DNA from: an uncultured Flavobacteriales bacterium
Lineage (GTDB): Bacteria; Bacteroidota; Bacteroidia; Flavobacteriales; Schleiferiaceae
NCBI GenBank assembly: GCA_950073045.1
Contig: CATMQD010000009.1
Location: forward strand, 1-34,546
Direction: 5' to 3'
Length of the DNA: 34,546 nucleotides
Under the pieces are notes generated by a model. That model made no database searches. It had not been told where the DNA came from and was given only the letters and a program-made list of their open reading frames with translations. A program made the translations under genes and the position numbers. Below are positions 1 to 7,456 of this stretch, piece by piece. The stretch's first letter is position 1. Each line of letters starts with the position of its first letter.

Positions 1-1
1 C

Positions 2-1114
2 TTGAGCAATGATCGAGCTTTATTGGCTCAATTGATAGACCAAGGCAATACACCACAGTTGGAGGCCCAAATACTATTCGCAAGCAATCAATTGGAATAC
101 CAAAAGCTCTATATCGATTTAATAAATATGGCGCCATTTGTGTCAACAGATAATCTGTTACAATTAATTCAAATCGATGATTATCCAGAGTTAGCTTTAC
201 GCAATGTCTTATTGGCGAATCCTCATGCTATTCGAGAAGGGGAGGTTTGGGAAGCAATAATAAACCGCAGCCCAGTATTAAGTCAACAAACTATAGATGA
301 CCTTGAAACAGGAAAACAGAGCATTACCGCAAGAGATGTTTTAGATCAACAAATTGCAGGTAATCAAGTTTTAAGTGAAAGGCTTAGTGGCCAGTTTCTA
401 CGCTATTATGCTGAGCATTCAGATACCAATGCCTTTGATGCAATAGCAATTATAAAACAACATCTCCAAAACAGAGATGAGTTGCATTATAAGTATGCTC
501 TAATCGACCTACATTTATCTCTTAATGAGTGGGCTTTAGCAAGACAGGAGCTGGAGGCCATCCCTCAGCAATGCGTAATGGGTGAGCAAGAAGAAATTGA
601 TTTTCAGAGCATTCAGTCCTACTACAATTTGTTCTTAGACGGTAATTTAGTTGAAAGCCAATTGGAAGGAGATGCTTTAGAAACCATACAGGAACTAGAA
701 GCAACTGGTAGCGGTTATGCAGTTGGGAAAGCAAGAGCCCTGCTTAAGTTAAATGGCTACAATGTTTCTTATGTGGAGCCAATTATCGATCAAAATGGGC
801 TTTTGCTTAATAAACGGGAAATGAATTTAGAACGTCCAGCGTTTCCTGTTCAAAGCTTTAGCCTCTTTCCCAACCCCGCTCGAGATAGAGTGGCCCTGCA
901 ATGGGAAGCCCCTTCCGAAGCTTTGTTTGAAGATGGTCTTAAAGTGCAAATCCGCAATAGCAGTGGCCAATTGGTTTTAGAGGAAAGCATCAGTGATCCT
1001 GCCCTTAATAGCCATTTGATAAGCATAGAAAACTGGAAGCCTGGTCTTTATCTAGTGCAAGTCCTTCAAGGTGAAGAAGCTATTTACCAAGAGAAATTGA
1101 TAAAACAACCTTAA
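2..1114 (+). CDS. C-terminal part of a T9SS-secreted protein (type A sorting domain), 5' end outside window
   Basis: The frame is open from the first bases of the window, so this is the 3' part (about 370 codons) of a longer gene; the TTG near the edge is not taken as a start. The last ~85 residues form a type A T9SS C-terminal sorting domain: a LFPNPARD motif opens it, GQLVLEE and PGLYLVQV strands follow, and it ends in a basic KLIKQP tail. Such domains direct export across the outer membrane by the type IX machinery and cleavage at the surface. The helical stretch before it contains a LRNVLLANPHA segment, which resembles the region preceding the sorting domain in large secreted Bacteroidota surface proteins. 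The role of the whole protein cannot be told from this fragment. It ends 10 bp before a strong terminator. Confidence 0.85.
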   Translation: MSNDRALLAQLIDQGNTPQLEAQILFASNQLEYQKLYIDLINMAPFVSTDNLLQLIQIDDYPELALRNVLLANPHAIREGEVWEAIINRSPVLSQQTIDDLETGKQSITARDVLDQQIAGNQVLSERLSGQFLRYYAEHSDTNAFDAIAIIKQHLQNRDELHYKYALIDLHLSLNEWALARQELEAIPQQCVMGEQEEIDFQSIQSYYNLFLDGNLVESQLEGDALETIQELEATGSGYAVGKARALLKLNGYNVSYVEPIIDQNGLLLNKREMNLERPAFPVQSFSLFPNPARDRVALQWEAPSEALFEDGLKVQIRNSSGQLVLEESISDPALNSHLISIENWKPGLYLVQVLQGEEAIYQEKLIKQP

Positions 1115-1124
1115 ATAAATGAGG

Positions 1125-1153
1125 GGGAGCCGGTTTTTACCGGCTCCCTTTTT
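1125..1153 (+). terminator. Rho-independent terminator after the T9SS protein gene
   Basis: GGGAGCCGG (1125-1133) pairs perfectly with CCGGCTCCC (1140-1148) around the loop TTTTTA, and five Ts follow. It starts 10 bp after the stop codon. This is the clearest intrinsic terminator in the window. Confidence 0.9.
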
Positions 1154-1193
1154 AGACTTTATTCTGTAAAGAGCTCTATTAAAGTCCCTAAAG

Positions 1194-1394
1194 GTCATTT
1201 TCAAATTGAGAGGGGTGCTTTTTGCGGAAAGCTAATACTTGATCGCGAATAGAGTTTTCCTTGAAGGCAGCAGAGCCTTGCCTCTAAGGCGCCAAGCCTT
1301 ATTCTCTAGTTTTAAACAATGCATAATCAAGAAAGTGCTATGCGTCCTTTTTTTTCTAATTTTTAGATGGTCGAATTTAGGGGAGGCTTGCAAT
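1194..1394 (-). repeat. Copy A of a ~200 bp dispersed element (decayed coding sequence)
   Basis: This segment aligns almost end to end, with few gaps, to 25592-25793; by eye roughly two thirds of the bases agree, with long exact blocks such as GTGCTTTTTGC and TTTCTAATTTT. It fills most of the gene-free gap 1115-1491 between two converging genes. On the minus strand both copies encode IRDQ(V/A)LAF(R/C)KKH followed by FEND; several differences there are synonymous (att/atc, caa/cag). Copy A has several in-frame stops and is dead. No terminal inverted repeats or target-site duplications were seen, so it is not shown to be a transposon. The family was not recognised. Confidence 0.7.
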
Positions 1395-1491
1395 CAGGTG
1401 CAGTCAAAGAATAGTTTCCCAGAAAGGAAAATGAAAAGGCCAGTGAGCTAAAGCGCCCCAATTCCGCTTGGTATTAGTTTTTCCATCTGGC

Positions 1492-2358
1492 TCAGCTTTG
1501 CTCTGTTTCACTTTTAAAAAATTCATACAAACGATGTCTACCGCAACGGGGGGCGACCTTGTTCATGGCCATGGCCGTCAGAAAAAACTCAATAGGGCCG
1601 TAGGTTTTAGAGGAAGTGAAGGTACGCAGTAGGCTGATGCTTAGTCGCCTGGTCCAGTCGGGAAGGTGGATGATTTTGACATCTTTGTACCAAGTGTCAA
1701 GGGCAAGGGCGGCAATTTCATTCTGCGTTAAAATATCGGGTCCGCCAAGGTTTATTTCCCTTTCTGTTGAGTGGATGGTATCAACTACAACTTCGGCTAC
1801 ATCTGCACCATGGATAGGGTTGAGGCGATACTGGCCGGAGCCAAAAAGGTATACCCGTCCTCGTTTCGCCATTTTCAAAAAATCAAGCATATCAGAAAAA
1901 AATCCATTTGGCCGCATCACCGTGTAATCAAGCCCCGACTTTTTTAATTCGTCCACAAAGGCCTCTTTGGCCTGGAAGATCTTCAGCTGGCGCATCTTAT
2001 CTCCATTAAAGGCCGAGATGTAGATAAACTTCTTTACCCCAGCTTTCTGAGCTTCGCGCAGAAGATTCAAATTCGCTTGATAATCCACATCCATATAGCT
2101 AAGGCCGTTCTTTTGACCAGTAATGCCAACCGTGCTGATCACCACATCCATGCCTGCGCAAATACCTCCTAGTGTTTCAGCTTGTGTCACTTCTGCTTTC
2201 ATAACCTGATCAGTTTCTAAAGCTATTAATTTCTGAGGACTGCTGGCGATGGCTTTATAGGCGATATTCTGTTCGGCTAATTCCTTAATAATGTATCCGC
2301 CCAGGTAGCCTGTAGCTCCTGCGACTAAGACATGCATATTTTTGAGTTCCGCCTTCAT
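1492..2358 (-). CDS. NmrA-like atypical SDR, NAD(P)-binding oxidoreductase
   Basis: This 288-residue protein starts with a Rossmann nucleotide-binding loop, VLVAGATGYLGGYI (about residues 10-23), the GxxGxxG form typical of NmrA/atypical short-chain dehydrogenases. Further on come VVISTVGITGQ and YISAFNG, and a MRPNGFFSDML segment that corresponds to the region after the usual YxxxK site; the canonical YxxxK pair itself is not evident. The family binds NAD(P)H; some members are reductases and others only sense the NAD(P) state, so no substrate is claimed. It is cytoplasmic, with no signal peptide. The second Met (codon 8) is an alternative start. It is transcribed alone from the motif promoter at 2402-2456. 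Confidence 0.85.
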   Translation of the reverse strand: MKAELKNMHVLVAGATGYLGGYIIKELAEQNIAYKAIASSPQKLIALETDQVMKAEVTQAETLGGICAGMDVVISTVGITGQKNGLSYMDVDYQANLNLLREAQKAGVKKFIYISAFNGDKMRQLKIFQAKEAFVDELKKSGLDYTVMRPNGFFSDMLDFLKMAKRGRVYLFGSGQYRLNPIHGADVAEVVVDTIHSTEREINLGGPDILTQNEIAALALDTWYKDVKIIHLPDWTRRLSISLLRTFTSSKTYGPIEFFLTAMAMNKVAPRCGRHRLYEFFKSETEQS

Positions 2359-2401
2359 ATTTGCTTTTAATTATGTTTCAGGTCATTCCAAAATGACAAG
2401 G

Positions 2402-2456
2402 CAAAAGTGCATAGGGAAGGGAGGCCAATCGTTCGTGATTATGATTTGGGACTTTT
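2402..2456 (-). promoter_or_regulatory. Motif promoter P6 (SDR gene)
   Basis: On the minus strand a CGAAC half-site (2431-2435) lies exactly 21 nt upstream of CACTTTTG (2402-2409), followed by CC. The -7 element sits about 43 bp from the start codon. At the position where promoters P1-P3 carry a second CGAAC there is AAAAGTCC instead, which matches TAAAGTCC of P5. A TTG lies a few bases after the half-site, where the Bacteroidota -33 box would be. Nothing further is seen in 2457-2609 apart from a short GC-rich patch at about 2531-2570. Confidence 0.6.
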
Positions 2457-2609
2457 TAGGCTATGAAAGCTTATTAGAAGAGGGGCGCCTTAAAAAGTGA
2501 TTTTCCCAACTAGCATATCATGGCATTAAGCCTTGCTCGGCTTGGCTCCGCGCAAGCTGCCTGCGAGGTATTTCCAAAGCATTTAGGGACTATTTAAAGG
2601 AATTTGCAC

Positions 2610-3863
2610 CTATTCTATTTCCGACTTAGCGGAAGAAGTGGCTTTGCGCGATATTTTCAGCATGAAAAATAGCGTGATCCCGAACAGCACTACTACAATA
2701 ATGGATAGTACAGGATAGTTCAGCATTATGCCATCTGCATTTTGAATAACAATCCAGCCTGCAGCAGAAGCTGCCAAACCAGCGCAAATTAGTTGAAGTG
2801 CTGAGTCGAAAGTCATAAAAGAACCTCGATCGGTGCTTTTGGGGATTTCTAAGCCAAGCGCTCCTGAGCAAATCATACGTGCGGCCATACCCGCAAAAAG
2901 AAGGGTATTGCATGCCACCACCCAAATAAATCCCGCCTCATGTAGCTGAGAAATTGTTATAACCATTATTGCGGCAAGCCCTGTCCCAAAGGCAAACACC
3001 TTATAATGACTGGTTTTATCTGCAAGTTTTCCTAGCAATGGGCTTAGTACTATTGTGGCAATCCCCGAAGCACCAAAAACCATGGCCAGTTGATCTTCAG
3101 ATATCAATTGGTTTTTTACGTAAAACACCGAGGCAAAGGTCATAAAGAGTACATCGGCAGCAACGATAGTGAGGTTATTGGCGAACACCAACCAGTAAGA
3201 AGAGGTATTGATTATAGCCTTGATTTTTGAAGTCATTTTTTCCTGTTCCCCAAGATGACTGGTTAAAGGCTTTATTATAAAAAGAGAAAGGCCATAAAAC
3301 AGCAAACCTGCTGAAAAGGTTAAAAAATAAGCCGTTTGCCACTGAAAGCGGGAAGCAATAAAAATAGCGGCCGGAAGGCCTAAAACCTGACAAAGTGCGA
3401 AAGCTACATGAAGGGAACCCATAGCCCTTCCTCGCTGTTGCAGAACGAATATTTCACTAACCATTGCATAACAAATGGCCGCAATTAAACCACCAAAAAC
3501 ACCGGCAAAAACCCTGGCGGCTATCAGCATCCAAAAGCCTTGCGCTAATGCTGAAAAGAGAATGCCCACTAAAAATCCCGTATAGATAAACATTAAGAGC
3601 TTTTTGCGCTCAAAACGATCAGCAAAGGCGCTGAAGATTAATGCAGAAGCTCCTGCACTAATGGAGTAGGTTGAAACTACATAGCCAAATTCCTTGGTGC
3701 TTAGATCTAGTGCTGGCATTACCATAGCACTGATGGCTGGCAAAAGCATAAAATCAAGTACTACTGTAAACAGCAGTCCTGCAATACATATTAGCAATAC
3801 TATTTGATAGGAACTGAATTTTTGGCTTTCTGCCGTTGAGCTTTTCATGGGCTTGGGATTCAT
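2610..3863 (-). CDS. MFS transporter
   Basis: This is a 417-residue, strongly hydrophobic protein with about 12 predicted membrane spans, the usual size and layout of the major facilitator superfamily. The loop after TM2 reads ADRFERKKLL, a good match to the MFS signature GxxxDRxGRR(K). The second half has LLGKLADKTSHYK at the equivalent place. The substrate is not deducible; the closest look is to drug/sugar efflux MFS proteins. The start codon overlaps the stop of the upstream DUF4386 gene (ATGA), so the two are translationally coupled and transcribed from P5. Met6 is a possible alternative start. Confidence 0.9.
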   Translation of the reverse strand: MNPKPMKSSTAESQKFSSYQIVLLICIAGLLFTVVLDFMLLPAISAMVMPALDLSTKEFGYVVSTYSISAGASALIFSAFADRFERKKLLMFIYTGFLVGILFSALAQGFWMLIAARVFAGVFGGLIAAICYAMVSEIFVLQQRGRAMGSLHVAFALCQVLGLPAAIFIASRFQWQTAYFLTFSAGLLFYGLSLFIIKPLTSHLGEQEKMTSKIKAIINTSSYWLVFANNLTIVAADVLFMTFASVFYVKNQLISEDQLAMVFGASGIATIVLSPLLGKLADKTSHYKVFAFGTGLAAIMVITISQLHEAGFIWVVACNTLLFAGMAARMICSGALGLEIPKSTDRGSFMTFDSALQLICAGLAASAAGWIVIQNADGIMLNYPVLSIIVVVLFGITLFFMLKISRKATSSAKSEIE

Positions 3864-4552
3864 CGTAAAAAGTTAGCCGGAAAGTGCTTTTCAGGTAGTG
3901 TACTTTTAATAGATGTAAATTCTGACTTGAGCTGAAAAAGAGCCCAGAGGGTAAAGAGGACCTCTCCTAAAAAGGTATAGTCTGATACCAATATCTTTTG
4001 ATCCCAGAGCAGATAAAACACGCTGTCGATCAAATAACCTAAACCAGAAATTATAAGCAAAAGGCCAATGAGCTTTACCCATCTTGATTGGAAAAGAAGA
4101 GCACAACCCACAGGCAGCAGCCATAGGCCCCAAAATAGGGTGGCTATGTAAACTCCTGCTTGGTAAAGATTTAAACGAAGGGCAGTCATTTCGAGATTTA
4201 CAGAGTTTTGTGAAATATGCAAAATGGAGAAACTATTGAGCTCATTGGCCAAGGAAACTATGGCACCGGTCAATAAAAGAAGTGCTGCACTTACAGCCAG
4301 TGTGGATGAGAACTTCCTTAACCAACGGTAGGTGAAAATGGCCAGAAAAAGACTGGAGGCATTCATAAATACCGTTGCCAATATACCGTAACGTAATAGC
4401 TGAGAATTGGCACTAACTTCGGCAACAGTGTTAAGGGCACTATTATAATCGTAGAGTTTTGAAGGAACATAGCCCATTCCGAAGAATCCAAAAACAAAGA
4501 GAAGCAAAAAGCTTATCCCCATTAGTTTAGCATAGTTGAAATATAGTTTCAT
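3860..4552 (-). CDS. DUF4386 family membrane protein
   Basis: This is a 230-residue integral membrane protein with about six spans. The pattern matches DUF4386: an N-terminal span, then a YVPSKLYDYNSA loop, then an LLRYGILATVFMNASSLFLAIFTY-type region continuing into a basic WLRKF segment. Function of the family is unknown. Its stop codon overlaps the start of the MFS gene by four bases, so the two form one operon and perhaps one functional unit. Promoter P5 lies just upstream. Confidence 0.75.
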   Translation of the reverse strand: MKLYFNYAKLMGISFLLLFVFGFFGMGYVPSKLYDYNSALNTVAEVSANSQLLRYGILATVFMNASSLFLAIFTYRWLRKFSSTLAVSAALLLLTGAIVSLANELNSFSILHISQNSVNLEMTALRLNLYQAGVYIATLFWGLWLLPVGCALLFQSRWVKLIGLLLIISGLGYLIDSVFYLLWDQKILVSDYTFLGEVLFTLWALFQLKSEFTSIKSTLPEKHFPANFLR

Positions 4553-4572
4553 CTCTTAATCTTTATTCTCCG

Positions 4573-4627
4573 CAAAACTGCCTCAAGGAGGTGGGTGGAT
4601 CGTCCAGCATTACAATTCAGGACTTTA
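4573..4627 (-). promoter_or_regulatory. Motif promoter P5 (DUF4386-MFS operon)
   Basis: On the minus strand TGGAC (4602-4606) lies exactly 21 nt upstream of CAGTTTTG (4573-4580), which is followed by CG. The half-site is the most divergent of the six, but resembles GGGAC in P2. Further upstream, TAAAGTCC and a TAAT match the same positions of P6. The -7 element sits about 21 bp from the start codon. Taken alone this site would be weak; it is included because of the spacing and the match to P6. Confidence 0.45.
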
Positions 4628-4669
4628 TTTTCGCTTATGAGATCATAGATTTGAGCACAATAAGGGCCT

Positions 4670-6664
4670 TTAATCCTCTCGTGATTTTAGCCATGCCCTT
4701 GGGGTAAGGCCGGTTGAGCGTTTAAAAAAATCGTTGAAAACTGTTTTGGAGTTAAAGCCACTGTCATAAGCTAAGCCCAAAAGTGTTATGTTGCTGTTTT
4801 CAGGATCAAGCGCTTTTCGCTGAAAAGCACTCAAACGCCAACTGTTTATGTATTCATTAAAATTTTGACCAAGATTTTCATTGATTAACCAGGACAGTTT
4901 GTTGGGGTGAATTTGTAGCGATTGTGCCAGATCTCTCAGGGAAAGTGAAGGGTTGAGATAGGTCTCATCTTCATCCATAAGTTGCTTTAATTGCTCAAGC
5001 GTGGCCAGCGTTTCGGGATCTGGACTACTGACTTTTTTATCTTCACCTAAAACTGGAAGAACTCTTTCTTTTATAGTTTGCTTATCCTTTTCACCTTCTG
5101 CTAAATTCATCCTTACCAGCATTTGCTGAAAACGTTCATCATCGCGAATACCGTCCCAAATCCAATAATTCTTGAGGGTAACCATCATTATAGATTTCGC
5201 TTTATATCCTTCTTCCAGCTTCGCAAAGGCTTTATCTTTAAGGCCCATCATGGTATAGAGCAGCGCAGGGTCCATGGGGTCCATAAAATCTTGACTTTCG
5301 ACACTTTGTATAACTTCTTTTTCTTTCCCTAGTAGTACTTTTAAAATGAGATGAGAAAAGTGCGTCCACGGATTATCTTCGCTTAATTCGAAGGCTTTTT
5401 GGGAGGCTAGCTTGGCTTCCTCAAACTTCTTTAGAAATCCAAGTGATATGCTCTTCCAGTGATAAGACTCGCTGTCAGAAGGCTCGAGCTCAATAGCTTT
5501 ATCAAAGGCATCAACAGATGCTTCAAAGCGGGCTGCAAAATAATAGCTGAGGCCAAGTTGCCAATGGCTTTTATAGTGGAGCGGGTCGCTTTCCAATATC
5601 TTTTTAGAAATGTCTATGGCTTTATCTGCATCATTTTCAAGAAAGATGTAATAATAGGTAATGAAGTCATTTTGATTAGGTAAGCCATAACGCACTGCCT
5701 TTTGATAGGACTCTAAAGCCGCGTCCCAATTCCAATCATAATACAAGTGGATAAAGGCGAGGACTTTATGCGCGCGTGGGTCGTATTGATTAAGTCCTAA
5801 AGCCGTGTAGGCATGGGCGCGAGCCTGCTCGTGCGCATCGATAGTGGAAATTATGCCAAAAGCGGAGTGGTGAATTAATGTTTCGCCCAAATAGGCATAG
5901 GCCTCTGCATAGTCAGGCGCCAATTCGATAGCCTTTTTAAAATAATCCAGTGCTTTTAGGGCGCCTTCAAAATCTCTTCTAAAAAAGTAGATTCCCTTTA
6001 AAAGTAATTGGTAAGCCTCGGTGTTTTGGGTGTAATTATTACTGGTAAAATTGACTTCTAACTTAAGTTGCAAACCCGCCAATACACAATTAGCTATATC
6101 ATCCTGAATAGCAAAAATGTCATCCAGCTCACGATCGTATTTTTCTGACCATATCCGATATCCGTTTTCGGTGGTAACCAATTGCACACTAATGCGCACT
6201 TTATTAGCGGCCTTCCTCAGGCTTCCTTCCAAAAGTAGGTTTACCCCAAGTTTATTTCCTATTTCACGCGCATCCAGATCCTTACCCTTAAGGGAAAAGA
6301 CACTTGTACGCGCAATTACTTTCAAACCCTTGATTCGGCTTAAGGCATTGATGATTTCTTCAGTAATTCCATCACTAAAATATTCATCCTCTGGATTGGA
6401 GCTTAGATTTAAAAATGGAAGTACGGCAATGGAGCGTTCCGGAATTTCGGACTTCATTGATTTTTTTGGTTGGTGCAACGGCGCTTTAAGGAGTAAATAT
6501 AGATGTAAAATCCATATTAGACAGAAGAGGCTTAAACCAAAAAAAACATAAGTCAGGAAAGCCCAACTTATGTTTTTGAAAATTTCAAATGCTGCTTGTT
6601 TAGCGCTATTTACTCCATCACTAAGGCATGTTGTGGGCTTCCAAAGGAGCTGGCCTGAAACCAT
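4670..6664 (-). CDS. Membrane-anchored FlgO/TolB-like + TPR + AraC transcriptional regulator
   Basis: The 664-residue protein has: one membrane span at about 32-59; a FlgO/TolB-N-like domain at about 75-205 (SIAVLPFLNLSSNPEDEYF, then FSDGITEEIINALSRI); TPR repeats at about 215-500 (for example YFKKAIELAPDYAEAYAYLG); and a C-terminal AraC-type HTH over the last ~110 residues, with ITLLGLAYDSGFNSKTVFN and the closing FKRSTGLTPRAWL. It is therefore a one-component regulator held at the inner membrane with the DNA-binding part in the cytoplasm. The signal sensed is unknown. The ATG start lies 55 bp inside the end of the DUF4249 gene, and no later start would keep the membrane span, so it is translated with the TonB-DUF4249 operon under P2. 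It is the best candidate to bind the CGAAC sites found at six nearby promoters. Confidence 0.85.
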   Translation of the reverse strand: MVSGQLLWKPTTCLSDGVNSAKQAAFEIFKNISWAFLTYVFFGLSLFCLIWILHLYLLLKAPLHQPKKSMKSEIPERSIAVLPFLNLSSNPEDEYFSDGITEEIINALSRIKGLKVIARTSVFSLKGKDLDAREIGNKLGVNLLLEGSLRKAANKVRISVQLVTTENGYRIWSEKYDRELDDIFAIQDDIANCVLAGLQLKLEVNFTSNNYTQNTEAYQLLLKGIYFFRRDFEGALKALDYFKKAIELAPDYAEAYAYLGETLIHHSAFGIISTIDAHEQARAHAYTALGLNQYDPRAHKVLAFIHLYYDWNWDAALESYQKAVRYGLPNQNDFITYYYIFLENDADKAIDISKKILESDPLHYKSHWQLGLSYYFAARFEASVDAFDKAIELEPSDSESYHWKSISLGFLKKFEEAKLASQKAFELSEDNPWTHFSHLILKVLLGKEKEVIQSVESQDFMDPMDPALLYTMMGLKDKAFAKLEEGYKAKSIMMVTLKNYWIWDGIRDDERFQQMLVRMNLAEGEKDKQTIKERVLPVLGEDKKVSSPDPETLATLEQLKQLMDEDETYLNPSLSLRDLAQSLQIHPNKLSWLINENLGQNFNEYINSWRLSAFQRKALDPENSNITLLGLAYDSGFNSKTVFNDFFKRSTGLTPRAWLKSRED

Positions 6665-7452
6665 CCTAGACCACCTTGAATATTAGAAGGCACATTGGCG
6701 GGTGTCCGGCCAAAAAGACCACCCTGCATGGGTGTCTCCGATAGGGCGCTTAAATACGCATAAGTTTCTTCGCTAATGCGGATAAACTGCACGCTTAGCA
6801 CATCACCCGTTTGCAGCTTTTCTTCCTCATCCAATTCATCTGCCCAGAAGGCAATCCTAAGCTCCAGCTCATCATTTTGATCATATAAACGATCTTCAAA
6901 AACTATTATATCAGAGGCGGTGCCCATCCTTTTTATTCCGTTCACATAAACCTCCGCCTGGTAATAGCTGTCTTCCTTCTGGTATTTGTCGATGGTAGCC
7001 ATTAGATGTTGGCCAGCTTCAAGGTAAGGGTGGCTAAGGTCTGCATTTATCACACTTACATTTTTTGCGAAAACAGTATCGCGCATAAGTGCTTGGGCTG
7101 AAATGCTTCCCTCATCATATTGCACATCCAGCGTATAGGTTTCACCAACTTCGCCTACAAAACCAGCTGGAGGAAGGTACATTTCTGGATTCTCTGCTAG
7201 TGTGAAAAGCGTAAGATTTCCTTTACTATCTCTCACACTAACTTGAGCGTCATTTACAAATTCAGGACTCTCAGAAGCCAAGTAGCCCTTGGTATAAGCC
7301 AGTTTCACAAAACTTCCCCCACTTTGGTTTGATATGATACCTTCTACGGCAATTTTGCTTTCGGGTTCCTTGAGCTTTAAATCTACCACCTTGGTGCAGG
7401 AACTAAGAATAGCAATTATGAAAGTCATTAAAAGTATGGATGGATTTTTCAT
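6610..7452 (-). CDS. DUF4249 family outer-membrane lipoprotein
   Basis: This 280-residue protein has a lipoprotein signal peptide (MKNPSILLMTFIIAILSSC, lipobox LSSC). The mature part begins KVVDLKL and ESKIAVEGIISN, the typical start of DUF4249, and ends with a SNIQGGLGWFQ segment also typical of that family. DUF4249 proteins are regularly encoded directly after TonB-dependent receptors and are thought to be surface partners of the transporter. That is the arrangement here: only 4 bp separate it from the receptor gene. The 3' end overlaps the regulator gene by 55 bp. Confidence 0.85.
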   Translation of the reverse strand: MKNPSILLMTFIIAILSSCTKVVDLKLKEPESKIAVEGIISNQSGGSFVKLAYTKGYLASESPEFVNDAQVSVRDSKGNLTLFTLAENPEMYLPPAGFVGEVGETYTLDVQYDEGSISAQALMRDTVFAKNVSVINADLSHPYLEAGQHLMATIDKYQKEDSYYQAEVYVNGIKRMGTASDIIVFEDRLYDQNDELELRIAFWADELDEEEKLQTGDVLSVQFIRISEETYAYLSALSETPMQGGLFGRTPANVPSNIQGGLGWFQASSFGSPQHALVME

Positions 7453-7456
7453 GGAT

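Noticed and set aside
1239-1451. Plus-strand ORF of 70 codons in the 1115-1491 gap
   Set aside because: It lies within repeat copy A, whose coding trace is on the opposite strand; the same frame is not kept in copy B.
2531-2570. GC-rich patch, possible hairpin or terminator
   Set aside because: No clean stem or T-run could be drawn and no second copy was found in the window.
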